Assembly (NCBI RefSeq): GCF_000026945.1
Contig: NC_012861.1
Location: 992,001 to 1,056,000, forward strand
From: Candida dubliniensis CD36
Taxonomy: Eukaryota > Ascomycota > Pichiomycetes > Serinales > Debaryomycetaceae
DNA length: 64,000 nt
Direction of reading: 5' to 3'
Positions within the stretch are counted from its first letter, which is position 1. Every line of letters begins with the position of its first letter. A program made the position numbers and the translations under genes. Below are positions 29,054 to 37,374 of this stretch, piece after piece. The notes under the pieces were generated by a model. That model saw nothing but the letters and a program-made list of their open reading frames with translations. It had not been told where the DNA came from and searched no databases.

Positions 29054-32000
29054 TTAATGTCTGGGTCTCTTATCGTATCCTCTTCCACCAAAACCATCAG
29101 CACTTCTCTTGTCATTTCTTCCAGTGTTTCTACTGTCTCTGCTACCTTGATTTCTGGCTCTATTGTCATAAGTAGGATTCCGGTTGGTAGCTGGTCTACT
29201 ATCATTTCTAGAATTGCTGTGGCGTCCATAATTATCTCTGTTTGATTGATACCCTCGAGAATTCCCATAATCATTTCTTCCTCTAGGGTGTTGTACAGGT
29301 GGTAATGGTGGTGGAGGGGGGATTGAAGCAGACTGTGGTTGTCTTGAGTTTTGTTGACTACTTGAACTAACACCTTTACTAGATCTTACGTCGTTTCTAA
29401 ATGTATTGGCATTTGATTGTCCCAGTGGTGGACGTGAAGAACCAGCGCCATTAGATGATTCTGCACCTAATGATTGTTTTTTGATTGTATGTTGAGGAGG
29501 CAAAGGAGCACGTCTAGCTTCTGACCGCCCAGAAGAGTCGTCTTTATTTCTGGCAACCATTTTTTGAGGAGGTAATGGTGTACGTTTGGGTTCAGATGGG
29601 CCCTTAAAATCTTCCTGTGAGATTGACTTTTTAGTTTCATTCTGTGGAGGCAAGGGAGTTCGTTTGGGGCCAGAATCCTTTGGTACTGATGAATCCGATG
29701 TCTTTGTTGAATTGTCACCCGTACTGTCTTCTGTTTTGGTAGTCAGTTGTGTTTCACCGTTATTCTGGACAGATTTAATTTTCTCCATTGCTTCTGAGTC
29801 TATTTTTTCTTGATCTTTGCTGTCCTCCTGTTTGGCATCCTTTTCATCATCAATTGTTTCACCGCCAAGTGGCTCAGAATTCAAAGTTTCATTTCCTGTG
29901 TCTGAAGAGATTCGAGATTCTTTATAAGCTTGTTTCATCTTGTTTACTCGTTCCTGTAACTTGTTCTCTTTAGACAATGAATTAGGTGACGTTGGAACAG
30001 ATGTTAAAGTCCGTGTTTGTGTTTGTGTTGGAATTGGAGTTGTCTGTCTTGAATGAGCTTCTGATCTTGTTTCAACTGCATACTTTTCATATGATCTTCC
30101 AATTGGTGTGCTTCTTGTTTGAGTTCTGGTACCAGCAGCCAGTGAATCATAATTCAAAGATGCAGCAGCTAAAAGCTTTTTCTTTTCTTCTTCCTCTTTG
30201 GCTAATTTCATTTGTTTTTCCCTCTCTAATTCTAATTCCTTTTTTCTTTTGGCTTCTGCTTCTTCTTTAATAATCCTTTGTCTTTCTTCCTCCTTTGCTT
30301 TGATTATTTTCTCTTTTTCTTCTTCACTCATTGAAATAAAGTCCCAAATAGGAACCCAGTTCTTCGATTTCGATTTGACATGAACCAACAATGCATTCGA
30401 GGCTAATTTCAAATCATTTCTCTTTTCTGTTGTTGATATTCTTTCAATCAAATCAACAATCTGTTTACCATGGTCATCAACACTTGGATACACAGCTAAC
30501 AAATTCTTCAAAAATATAATGGTGTTGTTACGCGAGATATATTCAGGTGCTTGTAATCCTATTCTGATTTCTTCCAAAAGCAATGAATGATAATCGTAAA
30601 GGAGCTGTTTGAAATTATCAAAAGCAATTTTATCTCCATCTTGATCTTGCAAACCAACTTCTCCATATTTAGACTCATCTCTCCACCCTTGTAATGTTCT
30701 CAAAATATCAGCAAAAAACAATCCAATGTTCTCAGCTTCTGTAGGAGTTGATGAACATAACGTCCCAAATAAACTTTCTGATTTGAATAACAAGCCTAAA
30801 ACATTTACCAACGAATAGTTGTCAATCCTCATGGAATTCAATTTGAAAAGAAATCTTGCAGAATAAACGGCGTCAAACGAAGAAGTGATTGCTCTTGGAA
30901 ATATACACTTCTGAATAAACTCCTCAAAACCTAAATCAATAAACCAATTGGATGAAATCAGCTTTAATTGTTGCTCGATTTTCTCATTTTCATGTTTATG
31001 TTTGGCTCTCTCATCTGCCAATGTTTTTTGATATTCTTCACAGGTTTCCAACTCTTTTCGTTGTTTATCAATTACTGTACGGGGTAATTCTTTATTTTTC
31101 AAATTAATGACAATAGAATCCTTTAAGCTTTTGATATTTGATTCGAGTTTAACAGTTTCATTATCATAAAGTTCATTTGTGTAGTTGATATCATGTAGCG
31201 AAAGCTTCCAAAAGTTATCAAAAATTGAAGTCGTGGACTCAAGTGAAAGACTATCCTTATCTGTCTCGTCTCTAAATCTCCAGACTTCGTATGCCCATGA
31301 CCATGGTACACCAAAATCCGACAATTGTTTTATCGGCATCAAATTCAAACTCTCATCATATAAGTTGATTAATGTAACAAATAATCGGATTACTGCATTT
31401 ACGTCATCACTTTTGCTAACCAAAACTTTCAAATATGATTCGTTCCCGGTAAAAGTCACGTCATTCGATATACGACAAAGCAACACTAGCAATTCGTTAA
31501 CCGCATCAATCTCATTCATACATTTAATAAGATATTTCCCAGTGGCTCTTCTTTCAAATCGAAGATCGTCTATAGTGTTATAAACAATTTTTTGTAAAGA
31601 TGACCCACAATTAATCATATCAATTTGGTTTATTGTCAAATTTGTTATATGTTGAATACCTCCCATTGAAATAAACATCTCCTTGAGTACTAGTAAACCA
31701 ATAGTGTCTCCTGAGTAAAATGATTTCAATATAAACGCTAGTATAGTCTTTATGTCAATAGCATGAGGGTATCTTTGGCAAATTTTACCAATAAATGAAG
31801 CCAATGATTGAACCCACTGACGCTCACTCATCCCGTTATAGGTACTGCTTCGGCTAGAAGCTAATCTTATCAATATGGCAGCAGTTAAATTATCCCACCC
31901 ATACGCATTAAAGTATCTAGCAGTTTCAACAACCAAGGTGTTCAAGTTATCATAACTCTCAATCTGTTGCAAAATTGTTAACAAACAAGGCAATGGATTA

Positions 32001-33859
32001 GAAAAACAAATTTTGGCTAATCTTCTCATCATGGGACGAACATTCTCCTTTGATAATCTTTTTAAAACATCTTTAGTTGATTTTTCAGCTTTGCTATAAG
32101 CTATTTTGATTAGTGGATTATTCTTGGCTAATATGTTGTATAGTTCCCCATAAAGACTGAATCTGTCTTCAATTGGAAAGAACAATAATATTTCAAAAGC
32201 TTTGTTTATTGCAATGGAATTCTCTTCTATTAATGGCATTGCTGGGAAAATAAAGTTTTTGAAATAAAAGAAAACTTTGCTTTTATCTTCTTCTTTGCAC
32301 AACAAGTACCGCGTAACTTCACAAGTTTCAATAAATATATCTGTGTCTTTCGCAAGATTTGGTCCGTTAAATTTGAGAAGCTCATTTGAAACTGCTATCA
32401 AACTATCGATATCTTCTATTTTGGGAAGATCTTTTGAAAACTCCCTATAAAAATAAGTAAATTTTTTGTTGCCATATCCATGTACTAATGGATAAAAACT
32501 TAACAAATTGGTAACAGGTGAATGTTCAATAAGAACTGTATTATGTGGACGACTAATTGTTGTTCCTTTGGGCTTTTGAAGGTTACCTATCTCTTCGTCA
32601 CTGAAAATTCTTAGCTTGCAGTATAATGGATTAATCATAGTTGCAAATAATCTGTTAATTAAAAATGTGATTTCTTCGTCAATTTGAGCCAAATATGGAT
32701 ACTTTGTCAAAATGAATATCGCTGGCCAATAAAGTCCAACTCCCAAGAATACTTTAAGAAACTGGTATTTCATGTTCACTTTTAATAAGCTAGCCAAATC
32801 TTTCTCTGTTGCTGCTTGTCTGGTTTTTCCTTTCGTCTTGTTTTCACCTTTTTCTCCTTCTTCATCCTCTTCGTCAGCTAGTGGTGCTGCAAGAGCAAGA
32901 GCAGTGGCCCCAGCAACTAATACATCACGATCCAACTTCTTTTTGTACTCGGCCTCTAATTCATCCATTTCCAATTCATCTGAGCCCATGAATTTGTACA
33001 ATGATCCAAAGCTTACAAATCCTTCTTTGATAAAAATGGCCACAAGACACTTGTATGTTTCAGGTAAGTCTCTTGTGCCAGTCTCACCCACAAGCTCTAG
33101 GCCAATTACTTTGGCTGCTGTTTCACTTCCTCCAATGCCAAGGCTTGATAATGAGGAATTATCGCTTTCAATATTTGGCCACCACCTACTCTTTCTCAAA
33201 AGATTTAATATGAAATGGTAATGAGGCACTATGGTTGCCGTGAATACTTGAAATAACAAACTCAAACATCTGTTTGGATCAAGATCATAATGACCAATCA
33301 ATTTTTCCATAATTTGAATAGCATAATCAAGTTGAAATTCAGCATCGCTGCTATCTAAAATATAATACATTTCTGACACAAACTTTGAATACCCTTCCAC
33401 TTCTTCATGAAGCAAATTGAACTTTTTTTGCGTGAAATATTCATCCCTAATCTTGTGACTTAAAGTTCTTTGGAAATAATCTTTTGGAACAATTTCCACT
33501 GATTTTAAAAAATCCGAACTTAGGTGTAAAGCTAATGTCTCTATTTTGATTTTATTGTCTCGGAAAAGTAAATGCAACAAGTCATGTATATTTTTCGATA
33601 CAGCAAACGAATTGAGAACTTGGAAAAAGATTCTTGCATGATCATCCGACTTTATTGCATGAGTGAAAAACTTTTTGATATCATTGACATCCAATTTATC
33701 TTCTTCAAATGTTATTAATAACTCTGTGAAAATTTGAGCAAGAATCTCTTCTGATTCTGCGTCGTTTTCTTGGTATGACTCCAACACTTCAAATAGCAGA
33801 TCCATTCCACTACCAGAAAAGTTTTCAATCACCTCTTCAGTAATGTACAGTAAAGACAT
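29054..33859 (-). CDS. THO2: THO2, largest subunit of the THO/TREX complex
   Basis: 1601 aa, ATG start, matching the roughly 1600-residue length of fungal Tho2. The long alpha-helical body covers about residues 1-1160. It includes an acidic/Lys insert (EEDEEGEKGENKTKGKTR) near 335. A Lys/Glu-rich helix (EEKEKIIKAKEEERQRIIKE) lies at about 1165-1215. The tail has three repeats of a K/R-x-P-L-P-P-Q motif (RTPLPPQ, RTPLPPQ, RAPLPPQ at about 1390-1465) and ends in an Arg/Gly/Asn-rich region (about 1510-1601) fit for RNA binding. THO couples transcription elongation with mRNA export and prevents R-loops. Assignment comes from overall size, the helical architecture and scattered conserved stretches such as VHGYGNKKFTYFYREFSKDL. 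Confidence 0.82.
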   Translation of the reverse strand: MSLLYITEEVIENFSGSGMDLLFEVLESYQENDAESEEILAQIFTELLITFEEDKLDVNDIKKFFTHAIKSDDHARIFFQVLNSFAVSKNIHDLLHLLFRDNKIKIETLALHLSSDFLKSVEIVPKDYFQRTLSHKIRDEYFTQKKFNLLHEEVEGYSKFVSEMYYILDSSDAEFQLDYAIQIMEKLIGHYDLDPNRCLSLLFQVFTATIVPHYHFILNLLRKSRWWPNIESDNSSLSSLGIGGSETAAKVIGLELVGETGTRDLPETYKCLVAIFIKEGFVSFGSLYKFMGSDELEMDELEAEYKKKLDRDVLVAGATALALAAPLADEEDEEGEKGENKTKGKTRQAATEKDLASLLKVNMKYQFLKVFLGVGLYWPAIFILTKYPYLAQIDEEITFLINRLFATMINPLYCKLRIFSDEEIGNLQKPKGTTISRPHNTVLIEHSPVTNLLSFYPLVHGYGNKKFTYFYREFSKDLPKIEDIDSLIAVSNELLKFNGPNLAKDTDIFIETCEVTRYLLCKEEDKSKVFFYFKNFIFPAMPLIEENSIAINKAFEILLFFPIEDRFSLYGELYNILAKNNPLIKIAYSKAEKSTKDVLKRLSKENVRPMMRRLAKICFSNPLPCLLTILQQIESYDNLNTLVVETARYFNAYGWDNLTAAILIRLASSRSSTYNGMSERQWVQSLASFIGKICQRYPHAIDIKTILAFILKSFYSGDTIGLLVLKEMFISMGGIQHITNLTINQIDMINCGSSLQKIVYNTIDDLRFERRATGKYLIKCMNEIDAVNELLVLLCRISNDVTFTGNESYLKVLVSKSDDVNAVIRLFVTLINLYDESLNLMPIKQLSDFGVPWSWAYEVWRFRDETDKDSLSLESTTSIFDNFWKLSLHDINYTNELYDNETVKLESNIKSLKDSIVINLKNKELPRTVIDKQRKELETCEEYQKTLADERAKHKHENEKIEQQLKLISSNWFIDLGFEEFIQKCIFPRAITSSFDAVYSARFLFKLNSMRIDNYSLVNVLGLLFKSESLFGTLCSSTPTEAENIGLFFADILRTLQGWRDESKYGEVGLQDQDGDKIAFDNFKQLLYDYHSLLLEEIRIGLQAPEYISRNNTIIFLKNLLAVYPSVDDHGKQIVDLIERISTTEKRNDLKLASNALLVHVKSKSKNWVPIWDFISMSEEEKEKIIKAKEEERQRIIKEEAEAKRKKELELEREKQMKLAKEEEEKKKLLAAASLNYDSLAAGTRTQTRSTPIGRSYEKYAVETRSEAHSRQTTPIPTQTQTRTLTSVPTSPNSLSKENKLQERVNKMKQAYKESRISSDTGNETLNSEPLGGETIDDEKDAKQEDSKDQEKIDSEAMEKIKSVQNNGETQLTTKTEDSTGDNSTKTSDSSVPKDSGPKRTPLPPQNETKKSISQEDFKGPSEPKRTPLPPQKMVARNKDDSSGRSEARRAPLPPQHTIKKQSLGAESSNGAGSSRPPLGQSNANTFRNDVRSSKGVSSSSQQNSRQPQSASIPPPPPLPPVQHPRGRNDYGNSRGYQSNRDNYGRHSNSRNDSRPATNRNPTYDNRARNQGSRDSRNTGRNDKRSADGFGGRGYDKRPRH

Positions 33860-34218
33860 TGTAGGGGTGATAAATTTATTCGTGAAAAGTGTGCTTGACA
33901 GTTGGACTTGAAGTTGTTGTTCATTCAGTGATTAGTTTTTTTTTTTCTCTCTTTGTCAATTGTTTTTTTTTTTTTTTTGCAAACCTTTTGGTGGATTTTT
34001 CTCAAAACGGTAATGCGTGCTCTTACAATCAACAATTAAAAACTGGTAGCTCTGACATTAGTGAAGGAGGCATTTAACCTACAGAATACCACTACCCAAT
34101 CTATCTTTTCTGGTTTGATATGAATTGTAATGATACCAAATTTCTATAAATAGTCTATACATTTGTACTCCCTTTCTGATAATAAAAATAGATTTGTAGG
34201 GAATGATTAATTAACTTC
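33860..34218. other. intergenic region
   Basis: 359 bp between the THO2 start and the ARH2 stop (both on the minus strand). It holds the THO2 promoter, with T runs at 33930-33940 and 33963-33979. No gene seen. Confidence 0.5.
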
Positions 34219-35667
34219 CTACTTCATCACATCCAACATTTCATCTTTATTGCACACTTTGAGGCGACTCTTCCCTAATGCCTCACCTTTTTCAAGTTCG
34301 TAAGTGTTCAATTTTTCCCACTTATCCCAATACATAGCATTTGAGAACTCTAACTCCTTGTCGGAGTTGGTTTTAATATATGCATCATTTGCTAAATCTT
34401 CTAGAATCTTATCAGCGGTGTCAAATGAATCCATCATTGTCGATGCGATTGCTCCTTTGGGTCCATTCTTGATCCATCCAGCAGCATACCAACCTGGCTT
34501 GAAAACAGCATTGTGTTCGTCTTTGTCCTTCGATTTCGTAGATAATATTCTTCCACTTTTATTTTGAAGTCTATTTTTTTCATACCATATACCTAACTCC
34601 TCCAAACCTTGGATTGGAGACCCTTGGTATCCTATTGATAAAATAACTAGTTCATTATTTTCTGTCACTGTTTCATTCGTAGGTTCGACTTTGTGAGGAG
34701 CTAAAGGATCATTTGCTGGTTTATTTATAACAAACTTTGTACTTTTTAAGAGATTGTTTTCACCTGGTATGAATTCTATTGGGCTTTTATAGTATTCTAA
34801 TTCCCATGAGCGGTTGGTATCTCCCTTTTGTTGCTTGCTATATTTTTCAAGAAGTGATACTCTTCGCTTATCAACTCTTCCCAACTTTTTTGTATCAAAA
34901 TCTAATAAATCTTTGGCCAATGGTACAAATTTAACAGGCAATTCTAATAACTCTCTTATTTCTTTGTTAGAAAAGGCTGACTCCAAAATTCCTCTTCTGG
35001 CGATTATTCTAACGTGTTTGACAGTGCTTTTTTCCAACAATTGTTGGGCGTCGACAGAAATATCCGTTTTAGCCCAATGTTTACGAGGGTCAGCAAGTAA
35101 TATTCTAGCCACATCCAATGCAACATTACCATTTCCAATAATTGAAACTGTATCAATTTTATCTAGTGGCGGAGGGATATACTTGTTCTTGCCATAATAG
35201 TCTGGGTGTCCATTATACCAATTCACAAATTGTCTAGCTGGAACAACTCCTGGTAAATCTGCTCCTGGGATAGAAAGCTTGTTATCTGCTGATGTACACC
35301 CATAAGCCAACACAATTGAATTGTAATTGTTTTCCAATTCCTTTAAGGAGATATCCTTCCCAACCTCAATATTACCCAAAAACCGCACTTTGTGGCGGCT
35401 TTCTGAATTTCCAAAATCTTTCATTATGTTAATCATATGATCTTCACAATTTTTCACCTCCGGATGATCTGGTGCTACACCATATCGACTCAACCCATAT
35501 GGTGTGGGCAATTTTTCAAAAAAATCAATGCTCAATTTGACATCTGGTGAGGATTTGTTAAGCAAATGATGGGCAGTATAGAACCCTCCAGGTCCTGTAC
35601 CAACAATTGCAACTTTGAATGGTTTGGCAAGAAGGCGAGTGGTATGTGATAGGAACCTTGGTTTCAT
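34219..35667 (-). CDS. ARH2: ARH2, mitochondrial adrenodoxin/ferredoxin reductase
   Basis: 482 aa, ATG start, with a short basic presequence (MKPRFLSHTTRLLAKPF). It has the FAD dinucleotide motif VAIVGTGPGGFYTAHHL, the family motif PTPYGLSRYGVAPDHPEVKN, an NADP-binding VSIIGNGNVALDVARILL, and WYAAGWIKNGPKGAIASTM near the end. The enzyme passes electrons from NADPH to mitochondrial ferredoxin (Yah1 type) for Fe-S cluster assembly, heme A and ubiquinone synthesis. It is the orthologue of S. cerevisiae Arh1. A tRNA-Asp gene lies 130 bp upstream on the same strand. Confidence 0.95.
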   Translation of the reverse strand: MKPRFLSHTTRLLAKPFKVAIVGTGPGGFYTAHHLLNKSSPDVKLSIDFFEKLPTPYGLSRYGVAPDHPEVKNCEDHMINIMKDFGNSESRHKVRFLGNIEVGKDISLKELENNYNSIVLAYGCTSADNKLSIPGADLPGVVPARQFVNWYNGHPDYYGKNKYIPPPLDKIDTVSIIGNGNVALDVARILLADPRKHWAKTDISVDAQQLLEKSTVKHVRIIARRGILESAFSNKEIRELLELPVKFVPLAKDLLDFDTKKLGRVDKRRVSLLEKYSKQQKGDTNRSWELEYYKSPIEFIPGENNLLKSTKFVINKPANDPLAPHKVEPTNETVTENNELVILSIGYQGSPIQGLEELGIWYEKNRLQNKSGRILSTKSKDKDEHNAVFKPGWYAAGWIKNGPKGAIASTMMDSFDTADKILEDLANDAYIKTNSDKELEFSNAMYWDKWEKLNTYELEKGEALGKSRLKVCNKDEMLDVMK

Positions 35668-35796
35668 GATATTTAAGGAATACTGTTAGGGCTAAAGGCA
35701 ATTTGTAGATTACAATGGAGAGTAAAAAAAAAAATTAGGATCGATGTCCACAAAAATATAAAACTGTCCTGTTTTCACAGGAAACCAAAAAAAAAA

Positions 35797-35868
35797 CTCT
35801 CTTGCGGGGAATCGAACCCCGATCACGCGCGTGACAAGCGCGTATTCTGACCGTTAAACTACAAGAGA
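35797..35868 (-). tRNA. tRNA-Asp (GTC)
   Basis: The minus-strand cloverleaf starts TCTCTTG at 35868. The D arm is GTTTAACGGTCAGAAT. The anticodon stem CGCGC/GCGCG encloses loop TTGTCAC (anticodon GTC). The T arm is CGGGGTTCGATTCCCCG. The acceptor 3' strand is CAAGAGA, with discriminator G, which is the Asp identity base. No intron. A CCA tail is not encoded, as usual in eukaryotes. Confidence 0.95.
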
Positions 35869-36388
35869 AACTCAACTGCGCTATTGCAGTGAACTTGCTG
35901 ACAAGAAATGTTTTGGGATTTTGATACAGGTAAATAATATTCAAAAGTTTGTTTGCTAATTGGATGATATTACACTACTTTCCAGGTTTTATTGATTTAT
36001 GATTGTAAATTGGACTTTTTATGGTGTATTAGACAGTTTATTTTAGTCTATTAATGAAATTGTGTCACTATAGGCTTCATGATTTTGACAGTATTTAGTC
36101 GGAAATTTGATCCAAATTTAATTTTCTTCCTTGGTTTTTCATAAAAATAGTTTCTATATTTTGTATAACAACAGTAGATTTACTTCTAAATAAACTTGAC
36201 TGCTAATTTCCAAGAAATAGACCTTCTTTGATTTGGTTTATACTTTAATAGAACATTTGCTTTATAACTAGTTTAGTATGTTTACAGCCACTGAAATCTG
36301 ACACATACATTATTTCTTTATATTCAATGCAATTCCTCTTGTGCAGTGTTGCACTACTTTTATTATTTTTTTCACACACTTGAGATTA
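35869..36388. other. intergenic region left of the copia fragment
   Basis: No gene seen. If the relic at 36389-36661 once had a 3' LTR, it would begin at the TGTTGTTGAG box (minus strand, 36404) and run leftward into this region, but I cannot define its other end. The sequence is AT-rich with no conserved motif. Confidence 0.4.
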
Positions 36389-36661
36389 CTAATTCTCAAC
36401 AACACTCTCTCCCTCAATGTAAAAAGTTCGCAAAGCACTTTGGATACCACAATTTTTTTGAATTTGAATTTTGTCAAGTCCTTTTGTTAGTATATCAGCT
36501 TTCATTTCATTTGTTGGCATATGTTTGAATTTTATGATACCATTTGCGACGTGTTCTCGAATAAAGTGATATTTTATGTCGATATGTTTTGTTCTATCAT
36601 GTTGGACCGGGTGTTCTAAGTTTTTAGCAGATTGATTATCCTCATATTCTGAATGTACTAA
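36389..36661 (-). mobile_element. Ty1/copia retrotransposon relic (RNase H end of pol)
   Basis: A 90-codon open fragment on the minus strand (36661 to a TAG at 36389) reads EYEDNQSAKNLEHPVQHDRT, then KHIDIKYHFIREH, then MPTNEMKADILTKGLDK. These are the DNQSA, HxRTKHID and ADILTK blocks of copia-type RNase H. An in-frame TGA lies immediately upstream, and no integrase or reverse-transcriptase sequence can be read further up, so it is a decayed 3' end of pol. It is followed by a purine tract GAGGGAGAGA (minus strand) and TGTTGTTGAG at 36404. That pairing looks like a polypurine tract with the start of a 3' LTR. The relic lies between tRNA-Asp and tRNA-Gly genes, a typical insertion site for such elements. 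Confidence 0.85.
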
Positions 36662-37166
36662 TCATTCCATCGAAAGTATCTATATGGAAGTCACAAGAGT
36701 GGTCGACTATACCAAAAGAGTCATGTACAAGTGAACAAGCAGTAACTATGAATTGTGGACTGTTTGTATCATGAATCATGTTCCAGTATTTGTTTGCCAC
36801 TATTGATTTTTGTTTAGGTACTTGAGATTACTTACAAATTACAAATTAGCAAACCAATTCATTAGAAATTGGTATTAGTTTAGAATTTAGTTAATTTTGG
36901 TTAATGTATTTAATTATTGTTATATATGTTATGTAATGTAAAGTCCAAATTCTACTCTTGAATCTTGTCTACTGGTTGACCAGAGTGTCTCGTATTAACA
37001 CATAATAATATACTACCTAAATCGTTACAACCACCATTAAATACAAAAATCAACAGAAGAACTCAAAGAAACGTGTTAATCTCAAAATTGTCAAACTTCT
37101 GATAACTTATGAATGTGACAAACCAGTAAGTTTCAGTTGTCAACGGAGTACTTCAATAGCTCAGTT
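36662..37166. other. intergenic region, probable further retroelement debris
   Basis: 505 bp upstream of tRNA-Gly. A 13-bp match ACTTGAGATTACT occurs at 36379-36391 and again at 36820-36832, in the same orientation on both sides of the pol fragment. It might be a remnant of the two LTRs, but it is too short to be sure. No gene seen. Confidence 0.35.
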
Positions 37167-37237
37167 GCAAGAATGGTTTAGTGGTAAAATCCAACGTTGC
37201 CATCGTTGGGCCCCGGGTTCGATTCCCGGTTCCTGCA
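37167..37237 (+). tRNA. tRNA-Gly (GCC)
   Basis: The acceptor 5' strand is GCAAGAA and the D arm is GGTTTAGTGGTAAAATCC. The anticodon stem CAACG/CGTTG encloses loop TTGCCAT (anticodon GCC). The T arm is CCGGGTTCGATTCCCGG, followed by TTCCTGC and discriminator A. The body is almost identical to yeast tRNA-Gly(GCC). Position 4-69 of the acceptor stem is A-C, a mismatch; the other six pairs are good. No intron. Confidence 0.93.
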
Positions 37238-37374
37238 TTTATTTTTTTCATTCTTTCTTTTTGAACTTTTACATTCAATATAACCTCACAACATTGGAAC
37301 TCAATTCCAACTTCTTTTTTTTTGTTTTGTTTATAAACTCTATTAATTCACACTATTACAAATATTATACAAGA

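Noticed and set aside
36346..36528. 60-codon plus-strand open frame
   Set aside because: Overlaps the copia RNase H fragment, which reads clearly on the minus strand.
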